From Halococcus qingdaonensis (lineage in GTDB: Archaea > Halobacteriota > Halobacteria > Halobacteriales > Halococcaceae), in contig NZ_CP101943.1 of the NCBI RefSeq assembly GCF_024508235.1, positions 1,488,001-1,552,000 on the forward strand: a DNA stretch of 64,000 nt, written 5' to 3'. Position 1 is the stretch's first letter; each line of letters starts with the position of its first letter. Under the pieces are notes generated by a model that was not told the DNA's origin, ran no database searches, and worked only from the letters and a program-made list of their open reading frames with translations. A program made the translations under genes and the position numbers. Positions 27,643 through 35,817 of this stretch are shown here, in pieces.

Positions 27643-28517
27643 AATACCACGTGAACGGCGAGATCGTACCCGAGGACGAGGCTACGGTGAGCGTCCGCGA
27701 TCGCGGGTTTCTGTACGGTGACGCCGTCTTCGAGACGGTGCGCGTCTACGGCGGCCGAATTTTCGAGTGGGCAGTCCACGAGAACCGGCTCCACGACAGC
27801 GCCGAGCGACTGGGCTTCGCCGACGCCGTGCCCGACGATCTCCACGAGCGCGCCCGAGAGACGATCGCGGCGAACGAACTCCCCGAGGCCTACCTCAGAC
27901 TGACCGTCTCGCGGGGCGTTCAGTCGCGTGGGCTCGCTCCTGGAGAGGCGACCGAGCCGACGGTCGTCATCCAGATCGGCGAACTCTCCCGCGGTGGCGT
28001 CGATGGCGAGTCGGTCTGGACGGAGCCGGCGACGGTCCAGATCGTCAAGACGCGCCGCGCGCCCGACGTCGCGCTCCCCGCCGACGCGAAGACGCACAAC
28101 TACCTCGGCGGCGTTCTCGCACGCCTCGAACTCGAACGCGCGGCGACCGAGCAGTACCGCGCCGACGAGGCGCTGCTCCGGGACATGGACGGGAAGCTGG
28201 TCGAGGGGACGACGAGCAACGTCTTCTTCGTCGAGGACGGGACGCTCAAGACGCCGAGCCTCGACGGCCCGATCCTCCCCGGCGTGACGCGTTCGGTCGT
28301 CCTCGATCTCGCCGCCGACGAGCGCTTTCCGGTCGAGACAGGTGAGTACGTGCCGGCGGACGTCCGCAGCGCCGACGAGGCCTTCCTCACCAACTCGACG
28401 TGGGAACTGCGGCCGATCGAGCGCGCCGACGGCATCGCGGTCGGCGCGGGGCCGGTCACGGAACTCCTGACACGGCTGTTCGACGAGTACGTCGAGCAGC
28501 GCCACTACGACGATTGA
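27639..28517 (+). CDS. pabC: class IV aminotransferase, probable aminodeoxychorismate lyase
   Basis: 292 residues. VRDRGFLYGDAVFETVRVY at the start, the PLP lysine in KTHNYLG, and EGTTSNVFFV / LPGVTRSVV are the marks of the PabC/IlvE/Dat fold IV group. The ATG overlaps the pabA stop (ATGA), and pabB-pabA-pabC order makes 4-amino-4-deoxychorismate lyase (releasing p-aminobenzoate and pyruvate) the best call; a branched-chain or D-amino acid aminotransferase would look similar. Confidence 0.82.
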   Translation: MKYHVNGEIVPEDEATVSVRDRGFLYGDAVFETVRVYGGRIFEWAVHENRLHDSAERLGFADAVPDDLHERARETIAANELPEAYLRLTVSRGVQSRGLAPGEATEPTVVIQIGELSRGGVDGESVWTEPATVQIVKTRRAPDVALPADAKTHNYLGGVLARLELERAATEQYRADEALLRDMDGKLVEGTTSNVFFVEDGTLKTPSLDGPILPGVTRSVVLDLAADERFPVETGEYVPADVRSADEAFLTNSTWELRPIERADGIAVGAGPVTELLTRLFDEYVEQRHYDD

Positions 28518-28565
28518 TCGTGTATGACCGGCAGTGTCTTCATCCCGTCCGCCGATGTGAGCGGC

Positions 28566-29366
28566 ATGCACGAGGAACTCGACGCGGTGATCGTGGCGTT
28601 CGACGAGGAACGGGGCGTCGGCACGCTGACGCTGAACCGGCCGGATGCGCTGAACGCGATGAACGGGCGTATGCGCGCCGATATCGAGACCGGTCTCGAA
28701 CTGCTCGAAGAGCGCGACAGCAAGGCGGAGGGCGTCGCGGTGCGTGCGGTCGTGATCGAGGGAGCCGGCGAGAAGGCGTTCTGTGCCGGTGCGGACGTCA
28801 CCGGATTTGCTGATGCGTCGCCGGCGGCCTTCGACGCTCACGGGCTGCGCGCTGCGATCGGCGAATTCTCGGCTCCGGTGGTGGCGAAGATCGACGGCTA
28901 CTGTCTCGGCGGCGGGCTTGAACTCGCGCTGGCCTGCGATCTCCGTCTCGCCAGCGAGTCGAGTCGGTTGGGCTTTCCGGAGGTCGATCTCGGACTGTTG
29001 CCCGGTGCCGGCGGCGTCCAGTACGTCTCGCGGCTGGCGGGGCCCGCGTTCGCGAAGGAACTCGCCATGACCGGCGAGCACGTCGAGGCCGAACGCGCTG
29101 CCGACGAGGGGATCGTCAATCACGTCTACGACGACGAGGCGTTCGCCGACGAGGTCGAGGGGTTCGTCGAAACGATCGCCGACAAGCCGCCGCTCGCCGT
29201 CCGCGCGATCAAGGATTCGGGCAACGTGAGCGTCGAGGTCGGCCTTAGTGAGGGGCGGAAATACGATCGGCGGATCTTCGGGACGCTGCTCGAAACCGAC
29301 GATCACGAGGAGGGCGCACGCGCGTTCGCCGACGACGAGTACGATCCAACGTTCGTCGGGAAGTAG
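28566..29366 (+). CDS. enoyl-CoA hydratase/isomerase (crotonase) family protein
   Basis: 266 residues from ATG 28566 (MHEELDAVIV); an ATG 14 codons earlier at 28524 is possible. The two oxyanion-hole segments are FCAGADVTGF and GYCLGGGLELALACDLRLAS, and FPEVDLGLLPGAGG holds the position of a catalytic Glu. It would hydrate or isomerise enoyl-CoA esters. It follows the pab operon by 48 bases but is unrelated in function. Confidence 0.87.
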   Translation: MHEELDAVIVAFDEERGVGTLTLNRPDALNAMNGRMRADIETGLELLEERDSKAEGVAVRAVVIEGAGEKAFCAGADVTGFADASPAAFDAHGLRAAIGEFSAPVVAKIDGYCLGGGLELALACDLRLASESSRLGFPEVDLGLLPGAGGVQYVSRLAGPAFAKELAMTGEHVEAERAADEGIVNHVYDDEAFADEVEGFVETIADKPPLAVRAIKDSGNVSVEVGLSEGRKYDRRIFGTLLETDDHEEGARAFADDEYDPTFVGK

Positions 29367-29446
29367 AGGCCTGAACCTCCGGTTTCAGTATCGATTACCG
29401 TCGTTTCAGGCACAACCCTTAATTGAAATCCAGCCCTATCAAGAGT

Positions 29447-29686
29447 ATGGCAGAAAAGAACATCAGCGAGGAGAAACTCGACCGTGCCGAGGCCGCCGAG
29501 CGCCTGCGGGAAATTGCTGACGAGCTGGAATCCGACGAGGAATTCCACATCGACATCGACAACAAGACGATCACGCTCCACCCGCGCGACTCGCTCGGCT
29601 TCGAGGTCGGCGTGCGCGAGCGCTCGTCGATCCTCCGGGGGAGTCGTGAGTCGGTGACGATCAAGATGGACTGGAGGGGGAAATAA
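29447..29686 (+). CDS. amphi-Trp domain protein
   Basis: 79 residues. ISEEKLDRAEAAERLREIADEL is an amphipathic helix, followed by FHIDIDNKTITLHPRDSLGFEVGVRE and a terminal VTIKMDWRGK containing the Trp. This is the small amphi-Trp domain family of archaea and bacteria, function unknown. A TATA-like CTTAATT at 29418-29424 suits a leaderless start. Stop and the next start share one base (TAATG). Confidence 0.72.
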   Translation: MAEKNISEEKLDRAEAAERLREIADELESDEEFHIDIDNKTITLHPRDSLGFEVGVRERSSILRGSRESVTIKMDWRGK

Positions 29687-30048
29687 TGGCGATCCTCGAC
29701 AGTCTCGTCATCTTCCTCGTCAGCCTGCTCCTCGGGACGGTCGGCATCTATGCCGGCGTGCGCCTCGTCGCCGATCGGGACGTCGGCTACGGCAACGCCG
29801 CCCTCACGGCCCTGCTCGGCGCGGTCGCGTGGGGGATCGTGAGTTTCTTCGTCGGCTTCATCCCCGTTCTCGGCGCGCTGCTCGCGCTCGTCGTCTGGAT
29901 CGGCGTCATCAACTGGCGCTATCCGGGTGGCTGGATCACCGCCGCCGGCATCGGCTTTGTCGCGTGGCTCGTGGTCTTCGTCGTGGTCTACGTGCTCGCG
30001 ACGCTCGGGCTCATCACACCTGACGCGCTCGGCGTGCCCGGCATCTAA
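29686..30048 (+). CDS. four-TM membrane protein of unknown function
   Basis: 120 residues, almost entirely hydrophobic with four helices; an RLVADRDVGYGNAALTALLG loop and a WRYPGGW motif are the only polar landmarks. Translationally coupled to the amphi-Trp gene, so the two may act together at the membrane. Family not recognised. Confidence 0.65.
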   Translation: MAILDSLVIFLVSLLLGTVGIYAGVRLVADRDVGYGNAALTALLGAVAWGIVSFFVGFIPVLGALLALVVWIGVINWRYPGGWITAAGIGFVAWLVVFVVVYVLATLGLITPDALGVPGI

Positions 30049-30464
30049 ACGATCTCGACGCTGCGCTCGCTTCGCTCGTCCTCCTCGAAGACGAACACGC
30101 GCCCGCGAGCCGTCTCCGGGTCGGCCGCGACGGTGACGCGATGGCCCTCCGCACGCACGCTCACGCCCGGAAAGAGGGTCGTCTCCTCGCCGTCGTCGAC
30201 GAGCACGCGCCCGACGCCGGTCTCGGTGATGATCTCGTCGACGGTTGTCCGGTCGTTGACGTAGACGAGCACGCCCTCGGTCTCGGTGGGATCGGTGACG
30301 AGAACGTGGACCTCCTTTGCTGGAGCGGTCGTGTGGCTTTCCTCGACTTTCGCCGGAACGCCGTGATAGAACGCCTCGCGGCCGTCGGTGTACTCGACGG
30401 CGATGCCCGCCTCCGTGAGATCGATCGACAGCGTGTCGGGCGAATGCTCGCTGTGGTAGCTCAT
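30045..30464 (-). CDS. DUF5796-type haloarchaeal protein
   Basis: 139 residues. SPDTLSIDLTEAGIAVEYTDG, FYHGVPAKVEES, KEVHVLVTDPTETEGVLVYV and VGRVLVDDGEETTLFPG match a haloarchaea-specific conserved protein that I recall as DUF5796. Mostly beta-rich, no catalytic motif, function unknown. Open frame continues far upstream of the ATG at 30464 but runs antisense through the shikimate kinase gene and is not coding. Confidence 0.72.
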   Translation of the reverse strand: MSYHSEHSPDTLSIDLTEAGIAVEYTDGREAFYHGVPAKVEESHTTAPAKEVHVLVTDPTETEGVLVYVNDRTTVDEIITETGVGRVLVDDGEETTLFPGVSVRAEGHRVTVAADPETARGRVFVFEEDERSERSVEIV

Positions 30465-30548
30465 GGGAGGACTACTGGACTCTACGGCAAAAACGGCGTG
30501 TTCCGCGCGGACCGCTATCGGTAAGGCCACTGGGGTGAACTCGCCGGC

Positions 30549-31412
30549 ATGGACGGACGCGCGAGCGCGCCGGCAGCCGGCACAGTGATCAACGCACTCG
30601 CCACCGGCAGGGGGAGTGCGTTCGCCATCGACCGCGAGACGACTGCAACGGTCGAGCTCTCGAGCAATGGCGACGTGACCGGGACGATCGCCGGTGTGCC
30701 CGACGCCGACACGCGCCTCATCGAGCGCTGCGTCGAACTCGTCGTCGAGCAGTACGGCGACGGCCAGGGTGGGTGGGTCGAAACCGAGAGCGAGGTGCCG
30801 ATGGCTGCCGGGCTCAAGAGTTCGAGCACCGCAGCCAACGCCACGGTGCTGGCGACCTGCGACGCGCTCGGGGTGACCGTCGGCGAAAGCGGTGCGCTCT
30901 CGTACGAGAACGCCGCCAGGCTCGGCGTGCGCGCCGCCCGCGACGTGGGCGTCACGGTGACAGGTGCGTTCGACGACGCGAGCGCGAGCATGCTCGGCGG
31001 CGTCACCGTCACCGACAACACGACCGACGAACTCCTCGCGCGCGGAACGGCCGATTGGGACGTGCTGGTGTGGACACCCGACGAGCGTGCGTTCAGCGCC
31101 GATGCCGACGTAGCGCGCTGCGAGCGCGTCGCGCCGGTCGTCGAGGTCGCGACCGAGCAAGCGCTCGCAGGGACCTACGAGCGCGCGATGACGGTCAACG
31201 GGCTGGCGTTCTGTGCGGCGCTCGACTTTCCGACCGCGCCGGCGATGGCGGCGCTCGAACACGTTGCGGGCGTCTCGCTGTCGGGCACCGGGCCGAGCTA
31301 CGTCGCGGTCGGCGAGCGCGATCGACTAACGAAGGTACAAGAGGCGTGGAGCGAGTACGATGGGGATACATGGCTGACGACGAGTCGGACCGACGGCGCA
31401 CGGACGGAATGA
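30549..31412 (+). CDS. aroK: shikimate kinase, archaeal GHMP type
   Basis: 287 residues of the GHMP kinase superfamily, the archaeal replacement for bacterial AroK. ASAPAAGTVINALATGRGSAFA at the start, the phosphate loop VPMAAGLKSSSTAANAT, and C-terminal VSLSGTGPSYVAVGE are conserved. It phosphorylates shikimate with ATP. The chorismate mutase frame overlaps its 3' end. Confidence 0.92.
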   Translation: MDGRASAPAAGTVINALATGRGSAFAIDRETTATVELSSNGDVTGTIAGVPDADTRLIERCVELVVEQYGDGQGGWVETESEVPMAAGLKSSSTAANATVLATCDALGVTVGESGALSYENAARLGVRAARDVGVTVTGAFDDASASMLGGVTVTDNTTDELLARGTADWDVLVWTPDERAFSADADVARCERVAPVVEVATEQALAGTYERAMTVNGLAFCAALDFPTAPAMAALEHVAGVSLSGTGPSYVAVGERDRLTKVQEAWSEYDGDTWLTTSRTDGARTE

Positions 31413-31675
31413 GCCTCGACGAGCTGCGCGAGGAGATCCAGACGATCGACCGCGAGATCGTCGAGCACATCGCTCAACGCACCTACGTCGCCGACGCCAT
31501 CGCCGAGGTCAAACGCGAACAGGGGCTGCCGACGACCGACGAATCCCAGGAACAGCGCGTAATGGATCGGGCCGGCGAGAACGCTCAGCGCTTCGATGTC
31601 GACGATAACCTCGTGAAGGCGATGTTCCGGCTGCTGATCGAGCTCAACAAGGTCGAACAGCGCGAGTCGAGATAA
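31370..31675 (+). CDS. aroQ: chorismate mutase, AroQ class; 3' end duplicated downstream
   Basis: 101 residues from ATG 31370, overlapping aroK by 43 bases; ATG 31409 (MSLDELREEI) gives an ATGA overlap and 88 residues, and is a good alternative. The all-helical fold is clear: LDELREEIQTIDREIVEHI, RTYVADAIAEVKREQGLP and a C-terminal LVKAMFRLLIELNKVEQRE. It turns chorismate into prephenate for Phe and Tyr. Its final 75 bases recur at 32560-32634, beyond a toxin-antitoxin cassette, so the present 3' end may have been brought in with that cassette. Confidence 0.88.
   Translation: MADDESDRRRTDGMSLDELREEIQTIDREIVEHIAQRTYVADAIAEVKREQGLPTTDESQEQRVMDRAGENAQRFDVDDNLVKAMFRLLIELNKVEQRESR
31601..31675 (+). 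repeat. direct repeat, copy A: in-frame 3' end of chorismate mutase
   Basis: 75 bases coding for the last 24 residues plus stop. They match 32560-32634 at 68 of 75 positions. The differences are mostly silent, including AGA-TAA here against CGG-TGA there for the final Arg and stop. Confidence 0.9.
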
Positions 31676-31887
31676 CGATTCGTGTTTCGCGTTCGACGAT
31701 CCTGCAGCGATTACGTTGTCGATCGAAACATCGCGTTATCGAGTCCTCGTTAGACGCCCGAAAAGGCATGACCTCGGTACGCGACGGACATTTTGCTCGT
31801 CACTGAGGTGATTCGGCGGTCGTCCATTCGACTGCGCTCGTACTTCCGAGTGCAAACCGTCGAAACGACTTTGGTAAGACAAACGTA

Positions 31888-31899
31888 ATACGTACGTAT
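31888..31899 (+). promoter_or_regulatory. palindrome at the antitoxin start, probable operator
   Basis: ATACGTACGTAT, a perfect 12-bp palindrome overlapping the ATG at 31898. It is a good target for autorepression by the ribbon-helix-helix antitoxin. Confidence 0.5.
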
Positions 31900-32179
31900 G
31901 TCCGAAGCGACTACTAGGGATAACGGCGACGAGATAGTCACGGTGAATTTCAAACTCACGCAGTCTTTCCTCGACGAGATAGACAGTACGTGGCAGGGAC
32001 GGGGCTTCAACAGTCGAAGCGAGTTCATACGCTACACTCTGCGCGACGCCACCGAGTTCCCCACGTTCGATCGCGATGAACTCGTCGCGCTCCTCCAAGC
32101 AGAGGAGGACATCGGCGAGGGGCGGACGATGAGTGCCGAGGAGGCCCGTGAGAAGTTCGGGACGGACGGCGATGAGTGA
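31898..32179 (+). CDS. ribbon-helix-helix antitoxin (CopG/RelB-like)
   Basis: 93 residues. VTVNFKLTQSFLDEIDSTW and FNSRSEFIRYTLRDA form a ribbon-helix-helix DNA-binding domain; the C-terminal acidic half (DELVALLQAEEDIGEG) should bind the toxin. Overlaps the toxin gene by 8 bases. Base composition is less GC-rich than the flanking genes. Together with the toxin it makes up the insert between the two chorismate mutase 3' ends. Confidence 0.82.
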   Translation: MSEATTRDNGDEIVTVNFKLTQSFLDEIDSTWQGRGFNSRSEFIRYTLRDATEFPTFDRDELVALLQAEEDIGEGRTMSAEEAREKFGTDGDE

Positions 32180-32453
32180 GGGTGAGTGGACGTGGGAACT
32201 CGCTCCGAAGGCCCAGGATGATCTCGCCGCGCTCGGCCCTCACGAACAGGACCGGATACTCGATAAACTCAACGAGATCACCGATTCGCCGTGGCGCGAC
32301 CCACCGGAGTACGGTGAACCACTCCAGAACAGTCCACGCAAGAAGATACGTGTCGGGGAGTTTCGGCTCGCCGTAACGTTTCGCCGGAATGAACAACGTA
32401 TGGCGGTTGCCCGAATCAAGCGCCGAGATGGAGCGTACACTGCCGACGACTGA
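32172..32453 (+). CDS. RelE/ParE-family toxin
   Basis: 93 residues. WTWELAPKAQDDLAALGPHEQDRILDKL is the two-helix start of RelE-fold toxins, followed by the beta-sheet part RKKIRVGEFRLAVTFRRNEQRMAVARIKRR with several basic residues suited to RNA cutting on the ribosome. A gyrase-targeting ParE role is the alternative. ATG 32172 lies inside the antitoxin gene. An open frame upstream to 32133 belongs to the antitoxin. Confidence 0.82.
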   Translation: MSEGEWTWELAPKAQDDLAALGPHEQDRILDKLNEITDSPWRDPPEYGEPLQNSPRKKIRVGEFRLAVTFRRNEQRMAVARIKRRDGAYTADD

Positions 32454-32559
32454 TCGTACACCGAAGAAGACGGTAGTATCGGCAAAATACGTAACTTCAG
32501 TTCGAGATTTAAATAATATAATATGAGGTTGGAGAAACAATTCAAGCGTTCTTAGTATT
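32454..32559. other. AT-rich stretch right of the toxin gene
   Basis: About 100 bases with a run of A/T near 32505-32525 (GATTTAAATAATATAATATG), in clear contrast to the GC-rich genes around. It marks the right part of the inserted cassette. No gene seen. Confidence 0.6.
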
Positions 32560-32634
32560 GACGATAACCTCGTGAAAACGATGTTTCGGCTGCTGATCGA
32601 ACTCAACAAGGTCGAACAGCGCGAGTCGCGGTGA
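32560..32634 (+). pseudogene. direct repeat, copy B: orphan 3' end of a chorismate mutase gene
   Basis: It codes in frame for DDNLVKTMFRLLIELNKVEQ, then RESR and a TGA, one residue different from copy A (Thr for Ala). There is no start or upstream part, so it cannot be expressed as an enzyme. It is followed by the intergenic DNA before the flavoprotein gene, and may be the original end of the resident aroQ. Left of base 32558 similarity to aroQ fades. Confidence 0.85.
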
Positions 32635-32665
32635 AGTCGTCCCACATCGCGAGCAGCCGTCACCA

Positions 32666-32674
32666 CTATTTATC
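32666..32674 (+). promoter_or_regulatory. TATA box of the small flavoprotein gene
   Basis: CTATTTATC, 26-34 bases before ATG 32700. Confidence 0.5.
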
Positions 32675-32699
32675 ACGGTCGCGGTCGTAGCCAGCGTCG

Positions 32700-33263
32700 A
32701 TGACAGAGACAGATGTCGCAGTCGTCGGTGGCGGACCGGCCGGACTCAGCGCGGCGCTGTTCACCGCGAAGAACGATCTCGAAACGATCGCGTTCGACAC
32801 CGACGATACCTGGATGCACAAAGCCCACCTGTTCAACTACCTGGGCATCGAGAGCGAGGACGGCTCGGCGTTCGTGGACGGCGCCCGCGAACAGGTCGAC
32901 GAGTTCGGCGTCGATCGCCACCAGGGCACACAGGTCACGGACGTCTCGGAAAACGGTGACAGTTTCACCGTCTCGACGGAGGACGGCGATCACGAGGCGA
33001 GCTACGTGATCCTGGCGACGGGTGCCGATCGCGACCTCGCCGACGAAATGGGCTGTGCGTTCACCGACGAGGACATCGTCGACGTCGACGTCACAATGGA
33101 GACGACGGTGGCCGACGCCTACGCGACGGGTGCGATGGTGCGCGCCGAGGAGTGGCAGGCGGTCATCTCGGCGGGCGACGGCGCGGCCGCGGCGCTCAAC
33201 ATCCTCACGAAGGAGAAGGGCGAGCATTTCCACGACTTCGACGTGCCGGCCGACGCCGAATAG
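32700..33263 (+). CDS. small FAD-binding protein (thioredoxin reductase-like fold)
   Basis: 187 residues. DVAVVGGGPAGLSAALFTAKND is the FAD dinucleotide motif, ASYVILATGAD the second flavin contact, and a C-terminal TGAMVRAEEWQAVISAGDGAAAA places the isoalloxazine-facing helix. It resembles a thioredoxin reductase with the NAD(P) domain and the CxxC redox pair left out, a short form frequent in haloarchaea. Redox role and partner unknown. Confidence 0.75.
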   Translation: MTETDVAVVGGGPAGLSAALFTAKNDLETIAFDTDDTWMHKAHLFNYLGIESEDGSAFVDGAREQVDEFGVDRHQGTQVTDVSENGDSFTVSTEDGDHEASYVILATGADRDLADEMGCAFTDEDIVDVDVTMETTVADAYATGAMVRAEEWQAVISAGDGAAAALNILTKEKGEHFHDFDVPADAE

Positions 33264-33305
33264 GGCGATCACAAGCGGTAAGCACCCGCTCGCCGTCGGA
33301 TCGCC

Positions 33306-34196
33306 GTGAGCAACGTTTTCGGTCGTATCGAACGCGCGACGCCGCCGTTCGCCGCGCTCGCGATCGCCGTCGTCGCCGTGAGTACGAGCGCGATCCTCGT
33401 CCGGTTCAGCACCGCGCCGAGCATCGTGAAGGCGTTCTATCGTGTTCTCTTCACCACCCTCCTGCTCGTGCCGTTCGCCGTCGTGCGCCACCGCGACGCG
33501 TTCTCGCGGCTGACGGTCCGCGACTGGCTCGTCGCGGGAGCGGGCGGGGTCGCGCTCGCCATCCACTTCGCGTCCTGGTTCGAGAGCCTCGAATTCACCA
33601 GCGTCGCCGCCTCCGTCACCATCGTCCAGTCACAGGTGCTGTTCGTCGCGATCGGCGCGTCCTGGCTGCTCGCCGAGCACGTCACCCGGCGGACGATCGC
33701 GGGCATGGCGCTCGCGCTGGTCGGCATCGCGACATTGTCGATCGGCGATTCACTCACCGGCGCGGTCGCCGGTTCGGCCCCGCTCTACGGCAATGCCTTG
33801 GCGCTCGTCGGCGCGGTCTGTGCGGCGGGATACGTGCTCGCCGGGCGCTCGCTCCGCCAGCGGATTCCCCTGATCCCGTACGTCATCGTCGTCTACTCGG
33901 TCTGTGCGATCGTCCTCCTCGCGCTCGTGCTCGCCGACGGCGCGGCGCTCACGGACTACCCCGCGAGCGAGTGGCTGCTCTTCGCCGGCATGGCGATCGG
34001 TCCGGGGATCTTCGGTCACACGGTGTTGAACTGGGCGCTCGCCCACCTCGAGTCGAGCGTCGTCAGCGTCTCGCTGCTCGGCGAGCCGATCGGCAGCGCG
34101 CTGCTCGCACTCCTGCTCGGCGAGGTGCCGAGCGCCCTCACCGTCGTCGGCGGGGCGGTCATCCTGCTCGGCATCACCGTCACCGCACGGGCGTGA
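33306..34196 (+). CDS. EamA/DMT-family transporter
   Basis: 296 residues, ten membrane helices in two EamA repeats. GTG start at 33306. Family landmarks: STSAILVRFSTAPSIVKAFYRVLF, ASWFESLEFTSVAASVTIVQSQ and, in the second repeat, HTVLNWALAHLESSVVSVSLLGEPIGSALLA. It probably exports metabolites or amino acids; the substrate cannot be told. Confidence 0.87.
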   Translation: MSNVFGRIERATPPFAALAIAVVAVSTSAILVRFSTAPSIVKAFYRVLFTTLLLVPFAVVRHRDAFSRLTVRDWLVAGAGGVALAIHFASWFESLEFTSVAASVTIVQSQVLFVAIGASWLLAEHVTRRTIAGMALALVGIATLSIGDSLTGAVAGSAPLYGNALALVGAVCAAGYVLAGRSLRQRIPLIPYVIVVYSVCAIVLLALVLADGAALTDYPASEWLLFAGMAIGPGIFGHTVLNWALAHLESSVVSVSLLGEPIGSALLALLLGEVPSALTVVGGAVILLGITVTARA

Positions 34197-34295
34197 TCGT
34201 CGACTGAGCAGTCGTCGACGGAACCCCCGCAAGAATCGAACCGCCCACAAAAGCGTGCGTGCCGGCGTTCAGCAATCCTCTCTCCCTGATCGTTC

Positions 34296-34784
34296 TCAGG
34301 GGTGGTCGGATCGGTCGCGGCGATGGATCCCCATCAGGATCTCCTCTTTGGGCCGGGAGGTCACCGTTGGGATCACCTCGATGTTTCGGTCGGAGGCGAG
34401 TTCGAGGTGGTAGCGCTGATAGACCATCGCGAGGATGAGGCGGGCTTCGAGCATCGCGAACCGATCGCCGATACACCGGCGCGGGCCGGCTGAGAACGGG
34501 AAGTAGGCCAGATGGGGGAGCGAGCGCTGGAACTCCTCCGTCCAGCGTTCGGGCTCGAACGCCAGCGGATCGTCGTACCACCGCGAGTCACGGTGGACGA
34601 CCCACTGGTTCAGGAAGACGTTCGCGCCCGCCGGGATGGTGTAGTCGCCGATCTGGTCGGCCTCCGTGGCCTCGCGCACGATGCCCGGGACCGGCGGGAA
34701 GAGCCGCATCGACTCCTGAACCACCTTCTCGGTGTAGGTGAGTTCGGAGAGATCGCTCATCGTGGGGCGCTCGCCGTCGAGCAC
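34296..34784 (-). pseudogene. cytochrome P450, C-terminal remnant
   Basis: Only the last 160 or so residues of a P450 (about 400-460 expected) remain. LTYTEKVVQESMRLFPPVPGI holds the ExxR motif of helix K, FEPERW follows, and FSAGPRRCIGDRFAMLEARL is the heme loop with the axial Cys. The helix I oxygen-binding region and all N-terminal parts are gone. Homology starts near VLDGERPTM at about 34784, where it runs straight into the remnant of an HTH_10 gene on the other strand. Not functional. Confidence 0.82.
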
Positions 34785-34788
34785 CGAA

Positions 34789-35016
34789 TCCTCACTGTTG
34801 ACCGACGAGCAAGCCGCACTGCTCGCGCTCGCGATCGACGAGGGCTACTACGAGGTGCCCCGGGAGACGACCCAGCGGGAACTCGCCGATCGTGTCGGTG
34901 TCACTGCGGGAACCATCGGTGATCGCCTACAGCGGATCGAGCGCCGTGTGATGACCGCGTACGCGAACGATCACGCAACAGCACCCACCGGAACGGATCG
35001 CGGCGGCTCCGGTTGA
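34789..35016 (+). pseudogene. HTH_10 (Bat-like) transcriptional regulator, C-terminal remnant
   Basis: LLTDEQAALLALAIDEGYYEVPRETT followed by QRELADRVGVTAGTIGDRLQRIERRV is the bacterio-opsin-activator HTH that closes Bat-type haloarchaeal regulators. The N-terminal GAF/PAS/BAT sensor part is absent. A frame can be read from 34738 but its first 17 codons overlap P450 DNA in antisense and do not resemble the family. Head-to-head contact with the P450 remnant suggests one deletion truncated both. Confidence 0.72.
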
Positions 35017-35075
35017 TCACCATCGATCGGTGGCCGTCTCACGAGAATTCGATTCGCTCGCCGAGTGATTCGGGA

Positions 35076-35680
35076 TCAGGAGGTGTCCCATCCATCGAGC
35101 AGCCACCGATCCCGAAGCAGGTACGCACCGACGATCACGACGGACACGACGCCGATGATCGCGTAGAGTTCGACTTCGGTCAGCGAGCGCGCGGCCTCGC
35201 CAGCAGCGATCGCCAGCCCGGCTTCCAGGACGTACCGGCCGCCACGTCCCACGATCGACGCGAGGAGATACGTCCGCGGACGCAGGCCGAAGACGCCCGC
35301 AGCGACCGAGAGCAGTTCGTAGCCCTCGGGAATCGGTGCGAACGCGCCGACGAACAGGACGGCGAACCCGTACTCCCGAACGTACGCTTCGGCCTGCCCG
35401 ACACGTTCGCTGGAAAAGCGCGATTCGAGCACCCGCCGACCGCCCTTGCGCCCGACAGTGTAGCCGACGAGCCCCGCGCTCACCGAACCAGCGGTCGCGA
35501 GAGCCGCGTAGATCGGACCGAACTCCGGGCTGACGACCGTGAGGGGACGAGCACCAGATCCGGCGGCACCGGCAACAGGAAGAACTCCAGAAACGCCACC
35601 GCGAACACCCCGAGCGGCCCCAGCGAGATGAAAAACTCGCGTGAGAGACGAATTCCATCCAACAACGCAAGCAGTGACAC
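35076..35680 (-). pseudogene. DedA/VTT-family membrane protein, frameshifted
   Basis: Two frames must be joined to read the family. The first, from a GTG at 35680, gives REFFISLGPLGVFAVAFLEF and LLPVPPDLVLVP; the second continues LTVVSPEFGPIYAALATAGS, GYTVGRKGGRRVLE, FAVLFVGAFAPIPEGYELLS and ends LDGWDTS. The switch falls at a run of four G (35543-35546); a fifth would restore a protein of about 201 residues. DedA proteins are membrane transporters, some of polyprenyl phosphate or phospholipids. Either a real disruption or a sequencing error in the homopolymer. Confidence 0.75.
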
Positions 35681-35817
35681 TACCGTTCGGTTCGCGTAGC
35701 GCCGATGAAAAGCTCCCCGACTTCGCGACGATTGCAGCTCGCGGTCGCATCGAAGACGGGATCGAGTTCGGATGTCGTCGCGAATCCGATTTCGGCGATC
35801 TCGCCGTCGACATCCAG

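Noticed and set aside
31370-31412. Overlap of aroK and aroQ as a sign of assembly error
   Set aside because: Both frames keep full family motifs, and an internal ATG at 31409 reduces the overlap to ATGA. This is ordinary coupling.
34738-35016. A complete 92-residue HTH protein
   Set aside because: Only the C-terminal HTH_10 domain matches the family, and the first 17 codons are antisense P450 DNA. A remnant explains it better.
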